A stretch of 29,652 nt of DNA, taken from contig NW_005434385.1 in NCBI RefSeq assembly GCF_000315625.1, positions 1 to 29,652 of the forward strand, in the 5' to 3' direction. Below the pieces are notes generated by a model that made no database searches, was not told the origin of the DNA, and saw only the letters and a list, made by a program, of their open reading frames with translations. Each line of letters starts with the position of its first letter. Within the stretch, counting starts at the first letter, position 1. This DNA comes from Guillardia theta CCMP2712 (taxonomy: Eukaryota; Cryptophyceae; Pyrenomonadales; Geminigeraceae). This document shows, piece by piece, positions 1 to 7,167 of this stretch. Both the position numbers and the translations under genes were made by a program.

Positions 1-37
1 TGCTCGGCCTCGTTGTGGGCTTTTGCAACTTGATCCT

Positions 38-187
38 AGTCTAAAGAGGCGCTCGAGCACTGGGAGTACACGGCCTACAATGCGAACCCTGCTTCTGAGG
101 CGTCTTTCTACTAGTCTAAAGAGGCGCTCGAGCACTGGGAGTACACGGCCTACAATGCGAACCCTGCTTCTGAGGCGTCTTTCTACT
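38..187. repeat. 75-bp tandem duplication, 3' region of copy A
   Basis: A 75-bp segment starting agtctaaagaggcgctcgag is present twice, at 38-112 and 113-187. Copy B has it once (from about 2775). The block lies downstream of the ORF stop on the minus strand, so it is in the unit's 3' untranslated part. It is a recent length difference between otherwise near-identical copies. Confidence 0.85.
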
Positions 188-211
188 CTCTACTTCTGCT
201 GTCTTCTCTTG

Positions 212-347
212 GCTTCCTCAGCCTCAGTCAGGAGAGTTGCCTCTCCTCACCTTGGCCTTCGGTCACCACCTACTCGTCCTCCATTCAGCTTCCTCAGCTT
301 CAGTCAGGAGAGTTGCCTCTCCTCACCTTGGCCTTCGGTCGCCTCCT
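212..347. repeat. 76-bp repeat, about 1.8 units, copy A
   Basis: Units start gcttcctcagcctcagtcag at 212 and 288. The second is incomplete and diverges near 345. The same family has about three units in copy B. It lies in the 3' region of the unit, outside the ORF. Confidence 0.8.
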
Positions 348-374
348 ACCTTCTCTCCTTACCTTGGGCTCAGC

Positions 375-2522
375 TCAAGCTCGGTACGGGCTCGCCCCGT
401 CTTCTTCCTCGCCCTCGCCTTGCTCTTCCTCCATGTCTTCCTCTTCTTCGCCATCTTCCCTCATCTCCACTCGCAGTCGGTCCTTCTTGTCCACCTTCAG
501 CGAGCAGGCCAGCACATGCATCTCTGCGAATTTACTCAGTGCTATGAACAGGAGGCTAAGAGATCGACGCTCTATGTCGTCGCTCTCCGCCTCCTGCTCA
601 AGCTCAGCAGCTGCCGTTGCCCGTGGCGAGAACGCGCTGCCCCTCCTTGCCTTCTTGCTCTCTCCTTGCACGCGAGTCCAGCGCTTGCTCTGCAGCCACT
701 TCCCCAGCTTCTCCTTGAGCGCGTTGCGTCCCACTCCCTGCTCCTCTGGCATCTTCGCCCACTCTCCCAGCGCCATGAACTCCAGGCTCCCCGGAGAGTA
801 GAACGTGTCGTGGAGGTTGCCAACGGCCTTGTCCAGGACCAGCTTGATCGGCTCGCTCGTCCCTGCCTCGTTCAAAGAAGCTGCATCTTCGATGACTGCT
901 GACAGCTCGCTGACGAGCTGCATGTCCTCTTGGCTTGACGGAGATGCTGCCTCCATTGTGATCCTCTCCAGGTCTGTAAACTCCAGCCACTCTCCCTCGC
1001 TCTCCTCCTGTCGCTGCGCTGCGTCGCTGGTGCCCCGCTGACCAGCCGCCTCAGAGTCAGGCTCCTTGTCGAAGCCGACTGCTTCGAGCTTGGTTGCTGC
1101 GCCTTCGAGATAGAAGGGCAGCTCCTTCATCATGCGTCGAGCATCCTCCGTGGAGCCGAGGAGGATGCATAGCTTGGACCCGTTCCAGGACTTGGTGTTC
1201 AAATCCTCCTCCATGTCGATGCCTTCAACGTTGATCTCGAGCCTGTTAGCGATCTCCAACAAGACTCTCTTGACTCTTGCGATAGACGTGTTGCCGCCGT
1301 TGCACAGCCCCTCCATCTCCTTCCTCGTGAAGCGACCAGATGCCGCCGTCGACTTGATGATGATCTTGATCTCCTTGCCGTCCTTGCCGCCTGCCTTCTT
1401 CTGCATCCTTGATGCCTTCTTCAACTTATTTCTGGACACAAAGCGATCAGCTGTCAACTCGACTGCGAGCGCCTCTCTGATCTTCGGGTCCTCGCTGAAC
1501 AGAGTCAGGTGTACTCCCTCCATCGCTTCGCTCTCTCGGAAAGCTCGAAATGCTGTATCATTCGCCTCTGGGCAGCTCGAGGAGACGATCCACTCCACCT
1601 CCCTCTGTCTCCAGATGACGTTGGCCCCTACAGCGATGAAGCCTTTCTGACCTAAGCCTTTGTGGACTTGCTGTCCTGGCGCCCCAGCGACCAGCATGCC
1701 TGCCAGCGGCTGGAGTTGGACCGCTGCAAGGGACTGGCGCAGCAGCTGATAGCGATAGACGGCAGCTATCTCAGCCGTTGTCATGCCGCCCAAGGTTAGC
1801 AGGTGAGTCAGCTCTGCCAAGCTGCCCCCTTTACCCCAGGGTCCTCTCTTGGCTCGAATCTTGAAAGATCGATCGTGCACGATGCTCACATGTACAGCTG
1901 TGAACTTGCGACCATCGATCGCGAAGTCCTCTCTTCCCTGCCAGAGCTTCTCCGCTTGTGCATTGCGGAGGAAGGAAACAGTCACCGGGATCTCCTCAGC
2001 ACTCGCTATCTCGGGTCTATACGGAGCCTTCCACATGATTGCTTTACTCTCTTGCACTGAGTCTACGATCAGTCCGATCTCTTCAAATTTCTTCTTCAGC
2101 TTTTCTTCATGGTTGACATACACCGAGGAGATGCCCAGGAGAGTCATGGAGATGAAGGGAGTCACCTCGTTGCCTGCTGAGGCGGTGTATGTCTCGACCT
2201 TCTCCTTCTTGGCTTCTTCAATCTGCTGCATAAACCACTCTCTGGATGCGTCACTCCATCCAGTCATCGCTTCTTGCAGAAGCTCACGTCGTGCCTGCTG
2301 ACATGTCGAGCGGATGGCTTCTGCGATAGCGTCGGGGGTGCATCCCTCCACAGCCTTGCAAGCCTGGGCTGTCCTGCTGTTCGGATAACGCTTCGCGAAG
2401 CTCTTCACTCTCTCGACGAGATCAGCTTCGAGGACAGAGGCATCCACAAGTCCGCTCTGCGTGTATTGGCATGATCTCCGATACAGCAGGTTGCGAACAT
2501 TTTCATCATACTGAAGAACCAT
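375..2522 (-). CDS. Unrecognised protein of the telomere-linked unit, copy A
   Basis: An intact minus-strand ORF of 715 aa from the first in-frame ATG (2522-2520) to TGA at 375-377. The frame stays open upstream of that ATG towards the telomeric tract and is recognisably related to the N-terminus of copy B, but holds no other ATG. The start is therefore either internal or was lost with the 5' end. I do not recognise the family. The body is mixed alpha/beta in character. A central stretch is lysine-rich (around KKASRMQKKAGGKDGKEIKI). The segment from IKIIIK to FYLEGAATKLEAV could be a ferredoxin-like or RRM-like fold, as in some retroelement ORF1 proteins, but this is only an impression. The C-terminus is strongly acidic, with long Glu runs. 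No catalytic motif is visible. It differs from copy B in the shared part at two residues only (Pro/Ser in EVT-P/S-FIS, Ala/Ser in EFM-A/S-LGE). Confidence 0.6.
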   Translation of the reverse strand: MVLQYDENVRNLLYRRSCQYTQSGLVDASVLEADLVERVKSFAKRYPNSRTAQACKAVEGCTPDAIAEAIRSTCQQARRELLQEAMTGWSDASREWFMQQIEEAKKEKVETYTASAGNEVTPFISMTLLGISSVYVNHEEKLKKKFEEIGLIVDSVQESKAIMWKAPYRPEIASAEEIPVTVSFLRNAQAEKLWQGREDFAIDGRKFTAVHVSIVHDRSFKIRAKRGPWGKGGSLAELTHLLTLGGMTTAEIAAVYRYQLLRQSLAAVQLQPLAGMLVAGAPGQQVHKGLGQKGFIAVGANVIWRQREVEWIVSSSCPEANDTAFRAFRESEAMEGVHLTLFSEDPKIREALAVELTADRFVSRNKLKKASRMQKKAGGKDGKEIKIIIKSTAASGRFTRKEMEGLCNGGNTSIARVKRVLLEIANRLEINVEGIDMEEDLNTKSWNGSKLCILLGSTEDARRMMKELPFYLEGAATKLEAVGFDKEPDSEAAGQRGTSDAAQRQEESEGEWLEFTDLERITMEAASPSSQEDMQLVSELSAVIEDAASLNEAGTSEPIKLVLDKAVGNLHDTFYSPGSLEFMALGEWAKMPEEQGVGRNALKEKLGKWLQSKRWTRVQGESKKARRGSAFSPRATAAAELEQEAESDDIERRSLSLLFIALSKFAEMHVLACSLKVDKKDRLRVEMREDGEEEEDMEEEQGEGEEEDGASPYRA

Positions 2523-2630
2523 ACTTAGAAAGCTATTTGAAGTATACAAACCTCTCGCTTGCAGCTTCCTTGGCGCCCTGGCGGCTTCCCCTACACCTGA
2601 CGAGGAGCCATGCTGCCGAAAATAACGGCT

Positions 2631-2711
2631 AAAAAAAAAAACCCTAAACCCTAAACCCTAAACCCTAAACCCTAAACCCTAAACCCTAAACCCTATTATT
2701 ATTATTATTAT
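2631..2711. repeat. Telomeric-type tract (CCCTAAA)7 with A11 and (TTA)n flanks
   Basis: Seven perfect CCCTAAA units at 2642-2690 followed by CCCTA, then a TTA/ATT run to about 2711. An A11 run precedes the tract at 2631-2641. On the minus strand this reads: 3' end of copy B, (TAA)n, TTTAGGG repeats, T11, 5' end of copy A. The TTTAGGG strand runs leftwards, as expected if the chromosome end is to the left. TTTAGGG is the Arabidopsis-type telomere repeat found in many algae. Confidence 0.9.
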
Positions 2712-2716
2712 GTGAG

Positions 2717-2722
2717 TTTATT
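2717..2722 (-). terminator. AATAAA polyadenylation-type hexamer near the 3' end of copy B
   Basis: AATAAA on the minus strand, about 6 bp before the (TAA)n tail and telomeric repeats. Its position at the very end of the unit is consistent with a transcript ending at the unit boundary. A six-base match alone is weak evidence. Confidence 0.4.
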
Positions 2723-2873
2723 AGAATGCTAGAATGTTGCTCGGCCTCGTTGTGGGCTTTTGCAATTTGATCCTAGTCTAAAGAGGCGCTCGAGCACTGG
2801 GAGTACACGGCCTACAATGCGAACCCTGCTTCTGAGGCGTCTTTCTACTCTCTACTTCTGCTGTCTTCTCTTG

Positions 2874-3085
2874 GCTTCCTCAGCCTCAGTCAGGAGAGTT
2901 GCCTCTCCTCACCTTGGCCTTCGGTCACCACCTACTCTACCTCCATTCAGCTTCCTCAGCCTCAGTCAGGAGAGTTGCCTCTCCTCACCTTGGCCTTCGG
3001 TCGCCACCTACTCGTCCTCCATTCAGCTTCCTCAGCCTCAGTCAGGAGAGTTGCCTCTCCTCACCTTGGCCTTCGGTCGCCTCCT
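2874..3085. repeat. 76-bp tandem repeat, about three units, copy B
   Basis: Units begin at 2874, 2950 and 3026 with gcttcctcagcctcagtcag; the last is incomplete. Copy A has one unit fewer. It lies downstream of the ORF stop on the minus strand. Confidence 0.85.
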
Positions 3086-3112
3086 ACCTTCTCTCCTTAC
3101 CTTGAGCTCAGC

Positions 3113-5377
3113 TCAAGCTCGGTACGGGCTCGCCCCGTCTTCTTCCTCGCCCTCGCCTTGCTCTTCCTCCATGTCTTCCTCTTCTTCGCCATCTTCCCTC
3201 ATCTCCACTCGCAGTCGGTCCTTCTTGTCCACCTTCAGCGAGCAGGCCAGCACATGCATCTCTGCGAATTTACTCAGTGCTATGAACAGGAGGCTAAGAG
3301 ATCGACGCTCTATGTCGTCGCTCTCCGCCTCCTGCTCAAGCTCAGCAGCTGCCGTTGCCCGTGGCGAGAACGCGCTGCCCCTCCTTGCCTTCTTGCTCTC
3401 TCCTTGCACGCGAGTCCAGCGCTTGCTCTGCAGCCACTTCCCCAGCTTCTCCTTGAGCGCGTTGCGCCCAACTCCCTGCTCCTCTGGCATCTTCGCCCAC
3501 TCTCCCAGCGACATGAACTCCAGGCTCCCCGGAGAGTAGAACGTGTCGTGGAGGTTGCCAACGGCCTTGTCCAGGACCAGCTTGATCGGCTCGCTCGTCC
3601 CTGCCTCGTTCAAAGAAGCTGCATCTTCGATGACTGCTGACAGCTCGCTGACGAGCTGCATGTCCTCTTGGCTTGACGGAGATGCTGCCTCCATTGTGAT
3701 CCTCTCCAGGTCTGTAAACTCCAGCCACTCTCCCTCGCTCTCCTCCTGTCGCTGCGCTGCGTCGCTGGTGCCCCGCTGACCAGCCGCCTCAGAGTCAGGC
3801 TCCTTGTCGAAGCCGACTGCTTCGAGCTTGGTTGCTGCGCCTTCGAGATAGAAGGGCAGCTCCTTCATCATGCGTCGAGCATCCTCCGTGGAGCCGAGGA
3901 GGATGCATAGCTTGGACCCGTTCCAGGACTTGGTGTTCAAATCCTCCTCCATGTCGATGCCTTCAACGTTGATCTCGAGCCTGTTAGCGATCTCCAACAA
4001 GACTCTCTTGACTCTTGCGATAGACGTGTTGCCGCCGTTGCACAGCCCCTCCATCTCCTTCCTCGTGAAGCGACCAGATGCCGCCGTCGACTTGATGATG
4101 ATCTTGATCTCCTTGCCGTCCTTGCCGCCTGCCTTCTTCTGCATCCTTGATGCCTTCTTCAACTTATTTCTGGACACAAAACGATCAGCTGTCAACTCGA
4201 CTGCGAGCGCCTCTCTGATCTTCGGGTCCTCGCTGAACAGAGTCAGGTGTACTCCCTCCATCGCTTCGCTCTCTCGGAAAGCTCGAAATGCTGTATCATT
4301 CGCCTCTGGGCAGCTCGAGGAGACGATCCACTCCACCTCCCTCTGTCTCCAGATGACGTTGGCCCCTACAGCGATGAAGCCTTTCTGACCTAAGCCTTTG
4401 TGGACTTGCTGTCCTGGCGCCCCAGCGACCAGCATGCCTGCCAGCGGCTGGAGTTGGACCGCTGCAAGGGACTGGCGCAGCAGCTGATAGCGATAGACGG
4501 CAGCTATCTCAGCCGTTGTCATGCCGCCCAAGGTTAGCAGGTGAGTCAGCTCTGCCAAGCTGCCCCCTTTGCCCCAGGGTCCTCTCTTGGCTCGAATCTT
4601 GAAAGATCGATCGTGCACGATGCTCACATGTACAGCTGTGAACTTGCGACCATCGATCGCGAAGTCCTCTCTTCCCTGCCAGAGCTTCTCCGCTTGTGCA
4701 TTGCGGAGGAAGGAAACAGTCACCGGGATCTCCTCAGCACTCGCTATCTCGGGTCTATACGGAGCCTTCCACATGATTGCTTTACTCTCTTGCACTGAGT
4801 CTACGATCAGTCCGATCTCTTCAAATTTCTTCTTCAGCTTTTCTTCATGGTTGACATACACCGAGGAGATGCCCAGGAGAGTCATGGAGATGAAGGAAGT
4901 TACCTCGTTGCCTGCTGAGGCGGTGTATGTCTCGACCTTCTCCTTCTTGGCTTCCTCAATCTGCTGCATAAACCACTCTCTGGATGCGTCACTCCATCCA
5001 GTCATCGCTTCTTGCAGAAGCTCACGTCGTGCCTGCTGACATGTCGAGCGGATGGCTTCTGCGATAGCGTCGGGGGTGCATCCCTCCACAGCCTTGCAAG
5101 CCTGGGCTGTCCTGCTGTTCGGATAACGCTTCGCGAAGCTCTTCACCCTCTCGACGAGATCAGCTTCGAGGACAGAGGCATCCACAAGTCCGCTCTGCGT
5201 GTATTGGCATGATCTCCGATACAGCAGGTTGCGAACATTTTCATCATACTGAAGAACCATACTTAGAAAGCTATTTGAAGTATACAAACCTCTCGCTTGC
5301 AGCTTCCTTGGCGCCCTGGCAGCTTCCCCTACACCACGCGTGCAGCCATGGTGCCTGAAATAACCGGCGCTAGCCAT
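3113..5377 (-). CDS. Unrecognised protein of the telomere-linked unit, copy B (754 aa)
   Basis: Full-length intact version of the copy A protein: ATG at 5377-5375 in a strong context (CACCATGGC), TGA at 3113-3115, 754 codons. The start codon is supplied by the outer of two 28-bp direct repeats. In the inner repeat the same ATG is out of frame, so the duplication itself appears to provide the start. An internal methionine at about residue 40 (MVLQYDENVRN) is the start shared with copy A. Features are a lysine-rich central segment, a possible alpha/beta RNA-binding-like segment after it, and a Glu-rich acidic tail. There is no signal peptide, membrane segment, zinc knuckle or polymerase motif. 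The family is not recognised. Comparison with copy A gives about seven synonymous and two replacement differences, which argues that it is really translated. Confidence 0.65.
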   Translation of the reverse strand: MASAGYFRHHGCTRGVGEAARAPRKLQARGLYTSNSFLSMVLQYDENVRNLLYRRSCQYTQSGLVDASVLEADLVERVKSFAKRYPNSRTAQACKAVEGCTPDAIAEAIRSTCQQARRELLQEAMTGWSDASREWFMQQIEEAKKEKVETYTASAGNEVTSFISMTLLGISSVYVNHEEKLKKKFEEIGLIVDSVQESKAIMWKAPYRPEIASAEEIPVTVSFLRNAQAEKLWQGREDFAIDGRKFTAVHVSIVHDRSFKIRAKRGPWGKGGSLAELTHLLTLGGMTTAEIAAVYRYQLLRQSLAAVQLQPLAGMLVAGAPGQQVHKGLGQKGFIAVGANVIWRQREVEWIVSSSCPEANDTAFRAFRESEAMEGVHLTLFSEDPKIREALAVELTADRFVSRNKLKKASRMQKKAGGKDGKEIKIIIKSTAASGRFTRKEMEGLCNGGNTSIARVKRVLLEIANRLEINVEGIDMEEDLNTKSWNGSKLCILLGSTEDARRMMKELPFYLEGAATKLEAVGFDKEPDSEAAGQRGTSDAAQRQEESEGEWLEFTDLERITMEAASPSSQEDMQLVSELSAVIEDAASLNEAGTSEPIKLVLDKAVGNLHDTFYSPGSLEFMSLGEWAKMPEEQGVGRNALKEKLGKWLQSKRWTRVQGESKKARRGSAFSPRATAAAELEQEAESDDIERRSLSLLFIALSKFAEMHVLACSLKVDKKDRLRVEMREDGEEEEDMEEEQGEGEEEDGASPYRA

Positions 5378-5399
5378 GGTGCCTGAAATAACCGGCGCT
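5344..5399. repeat. Two 28-bp direct repeats at the 5' end of copy B
   Basis: The units at 5344-5371 and 5372-5399 are identical (start agccatggtgcctgaaataa). Copy A has one diverged version at about 2606-2629. Because 28 is not a multiple of 3, the ATG in the outer unit falls in frame with the long ORF while the inner one does not. Confidence 0.9.
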
Positions 5400-5432
5400 C
5401 CTAAACCCTAAACCCTAAACCCTAAACCCTAA
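5400..5432. repeat. Inner telomeric-type tract, about 4.5 CCCTAAA units
   Basis: CCTAAA, three full CCCTAAA units and CCCTAA between the 5' end of copy B and a coding remnant. Orientation is the same as at 2642-2695. This is the most internal telomeric tract in the window and marks the step from the repeated units to single-copy-looking sequence. Confidence 0.9.
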
Positions 5433-5890
5433 GGATTACCCATCTCTCCATCCTCTGAAGCACCATCAATTACATCCTCGCTGGCTGCGATTGCCTCCTC
5501 GAATTTTCCTCGCAACTTCTTAAACTTCTCTAGAGCATCCTTGAATTTCTTCCCATTCTTCCAAATGTACCCAGCATGCAGAAACAACGCCGTGACCTGA
5601 ATCTTCCACTCCAGCGGTCGGAAGAGAATTTTTCTAGACCTTCTGGAGACGGCTCCCACATTTCATGAAATTCTCCAACAAACGATCCAGTCTCGTCAAT
5701 CGGAAACAAGTCCAACAGTTTTAAGAAACAAGCCCCAAGATTCGGACGAAAACGACTCATGGCACCTGAGAAAGGAAGGAACAGGTCCTCGAGTTTTTCC
5801 TTGGAGGTAACCTTCCCATGCCTTCAGCTTGTCGACCTGAACATCACCATGGCTTCGTTTCAACTCCTCTTGCAGATCTGGCATGCTCAT
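5429..5890 (-). pseudogene. Coding remnant cut by telomeric repeats, unrecognised
   Basis: Three minus-strand reading frames follow each other and look like one broken or intron-split protein. Part one starts at the ATG 5890-5888 (MSMPDLQEELKR...KLKAWEG). Part two is MSRFRPNLGACFLKLL...DETGSFVGEF (within 5765-5640). Part three is VTALFLHAGYIWKNGKKFKD...SEDGEMGNP, ending in TAG made by the first telomeric repeat (5429-5431). Parts one and two can be joined by a 46-bp GT-AG intron (5811 to 5766) of the size typical here. Joining two to three needs either an 83-bp intron or a frameshift. The last segment is Lys/Glu-rich and helical. I do not recognise the family. The stop codon supplied by telomeric sequence suggests truncation of a once longer gene. 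Confidence 0.4.
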
Positions 5891-7167
5891 GATCGTCAAC
5901 TTGGAGTTACCAATACCGTTCCAAAAAAATGAGTAACAGCGTACAGTACAACAACCAGGAGCCTTAAAGAGCCTTCAAACTCGTTGTCAATTCGACGCAC
6001 AAAGACCAAGAGCCCTTAAACTCGTTGTCCTTGGAATCTTATCGTAGAGTCTTTTTGTATTCCTTTGTTCGTGAATACAAAAAGAAAATTTTCTTTTTGT
6101 ATTGGAATCCATTCCTGACTCCTAGAGTCTGTGCACAGATGAATGACTAGTAGAACAGCTCAACAGCTGACTGATAAGTCCAAAGACCAAGACTCACAGA
6201 TGATGTGCGCACGAAGACACCAATGACTTTCACAGCCAACCAAACACCTCAGATAACTCAGATCAACTTCCCAACAATCCCCAGCACTTTATTCCCAACA
6301 CTCGTAGCAGCAAGACCAACCAAACAGCTTCCCTTCACACACCACCGCCTTACTTCCACCACTGTACGAGTGCTGCCTCTTCGACAGCCGGCGCCTCTTG
6401 ATTCCTCCGGCGCCGCCTCAGCTTCCCCAGGCTCCAACCAACCGGATCTTCTAAGTCACAGACTAAGCTCCAGCCCACTAGCTTGGACCTGCAGGCTTCA
6501 CTTGGTTCACAACCTGATTAGACGCATCCCTTGAACTTATCGCGTCTGAAAGAACTTCTGAGAGGTTTGTCAGAACCTGAGTTCTTACACGCTGATCACG
6601 ATTCCTTTGCAACGGTCACGGTTGGTCAGGACAATTATTATTTTAATACTGTATTGACTGAAAAAGAAAGGCAAACTGGATTTTATTTTTCTGCCGGAAT
6701 CCCTTCGATTTTTTAAAATGAATCCGATCCGTCCGAAAGTTTTCATCGCAACCGTCATATAACGGTTGGAGCTATGGAGCACAAGGACAAGTGTCCGCAC
6801 AGCATGTAGATTCAGATTGGAAAGCAGAGAGGGAGCAGAAGGAAGAAGTGAGCATGAGAGGAGGGGAGGGAGGAGGCATAATGGCAGGGCAGTGGCAGAA
6901 ATTATGTTCTGAAGCACAGAGAGACGAGGTGAGACTGGGGATTGGACGGAAACAGAGATATAGGGAAAGGCAGGTCCGAATAAAAAAGCAACTTGTGTCT
7001 GAGCAGTGAGTGAAGGTCACTAGTATTGGTTTGCAAGATTGAGCATACCAAACAGGTATAGAAGACTGTTGCCAACACGTCTCTCAAGGATTGGTTGTTT
7101 TTTGGGGGAAATAATATGCATCCTTTATAGGAATTGGATCATTGGATTGTTGGAGGCTCACTATAAG
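5891..7167. other. Gene-poor stretch upstream of Rpn3
   Basis: About 1.3 kb with no gene I can support. Short reading frames here (for example 6205-6534, Pro/Thr/Ser-rich) have no recognisable features. Two related phrases containing 'aaactcgttgtc' occur near 5979 and 6017. The palindrome at 6075-6102 is described separately. The final part must contain the Rpn3 promoter and 5' UTR; I see no clear TATA box or initiator. Confidence 0.5.
6075..6102. repeat. Perfect 28-bp palindrome with a third arm upstream
   Basis: The arms are atacaaaaagaaaa and its exact reverse complement with no spacer. A further inverse copy of the arm (tctttttgtattc) lies just upstream at about 6052-6064, so alternative hairpins are possible. 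It is AT-rich and not linked to a gene end that I can identify. Confidence 0.8.

Larger units (their letters stand above)
1..2629 (-). mobile_element. Telomere-linked repeat unit, copy A (3' end cut by window start)
   Basis: First of two head-to-tail copies of a roughly 2.7 kb unit. Copy A positions 1-37 match 2738-2774 of copy B. After that the offset is 2737-2738, with about ten substitutions by eye over the coding part. The sense strand is minus, so the 5' end lies near 2629 and the 3' end lies left of the window. It carries one long ORF (375-2522). Its 5' boundary is an A11 run (2631-2641 on plus) followed by CCCTAAA repeats. I see no reverse transcriptase, integrase, long terminal repeat or terminal inverted repeat. 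It may be a non-autonomous telomere-targeted retroelement or an amplified subtelomeric gene block; the sequence alone cannot decide. Confidence 0.6.
2692..5399 (-). mobile_element. Telomere-linked repeat unit, copy B (complete)
   Basis: A complete unit lying between two CCCTAAA tracts. On the minus strand the order is: two 28-bp 5' repeats, the long ORF, a 3' region with 75/76-bp repeats, an AATAAA hexamer (tttatt at 2717-2722), about six nucleotides, then a (TAA)n tail fused to TTTAGGG repeats. A polyadenylation-type hexamer just before a simple tail, together with flanking target-like repeats on both sides, is what an RNA-mediated insertion would leave. No polymerase gene is visible in the unit. 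It is about 99.5% identical to copy A over the ORF. Compare TRAS/SART elements in insect telomeric repeats and HeT-A arrays, which this resembles in layout only. Confidence 0.6.

Noticed and set aside
2631-2641. A11 run next to the telomeric tract as a poly(A) tail of copy A
   Set aside because: It is on the wrong side: on the sense (minus) strand it is T11 at the 5' end of copy A, so it is not a 3' tail of either unit.
23-5212. Plus-strand reading frames (up to 259 aa, Ser/Leu/Pro-rich) opposite the long unit ORF
   Set aside because: They are antisense shadows of the conserved minus-strand ORF. The substitution pattern between copies fits constraint on the minus-strand frame, not on these.
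6205-6534. 109-aa plus-strand reading frame
   Set aside because: Pro/Thr/Ser-rich with no domain, no splice context and no neighbour support; not called.
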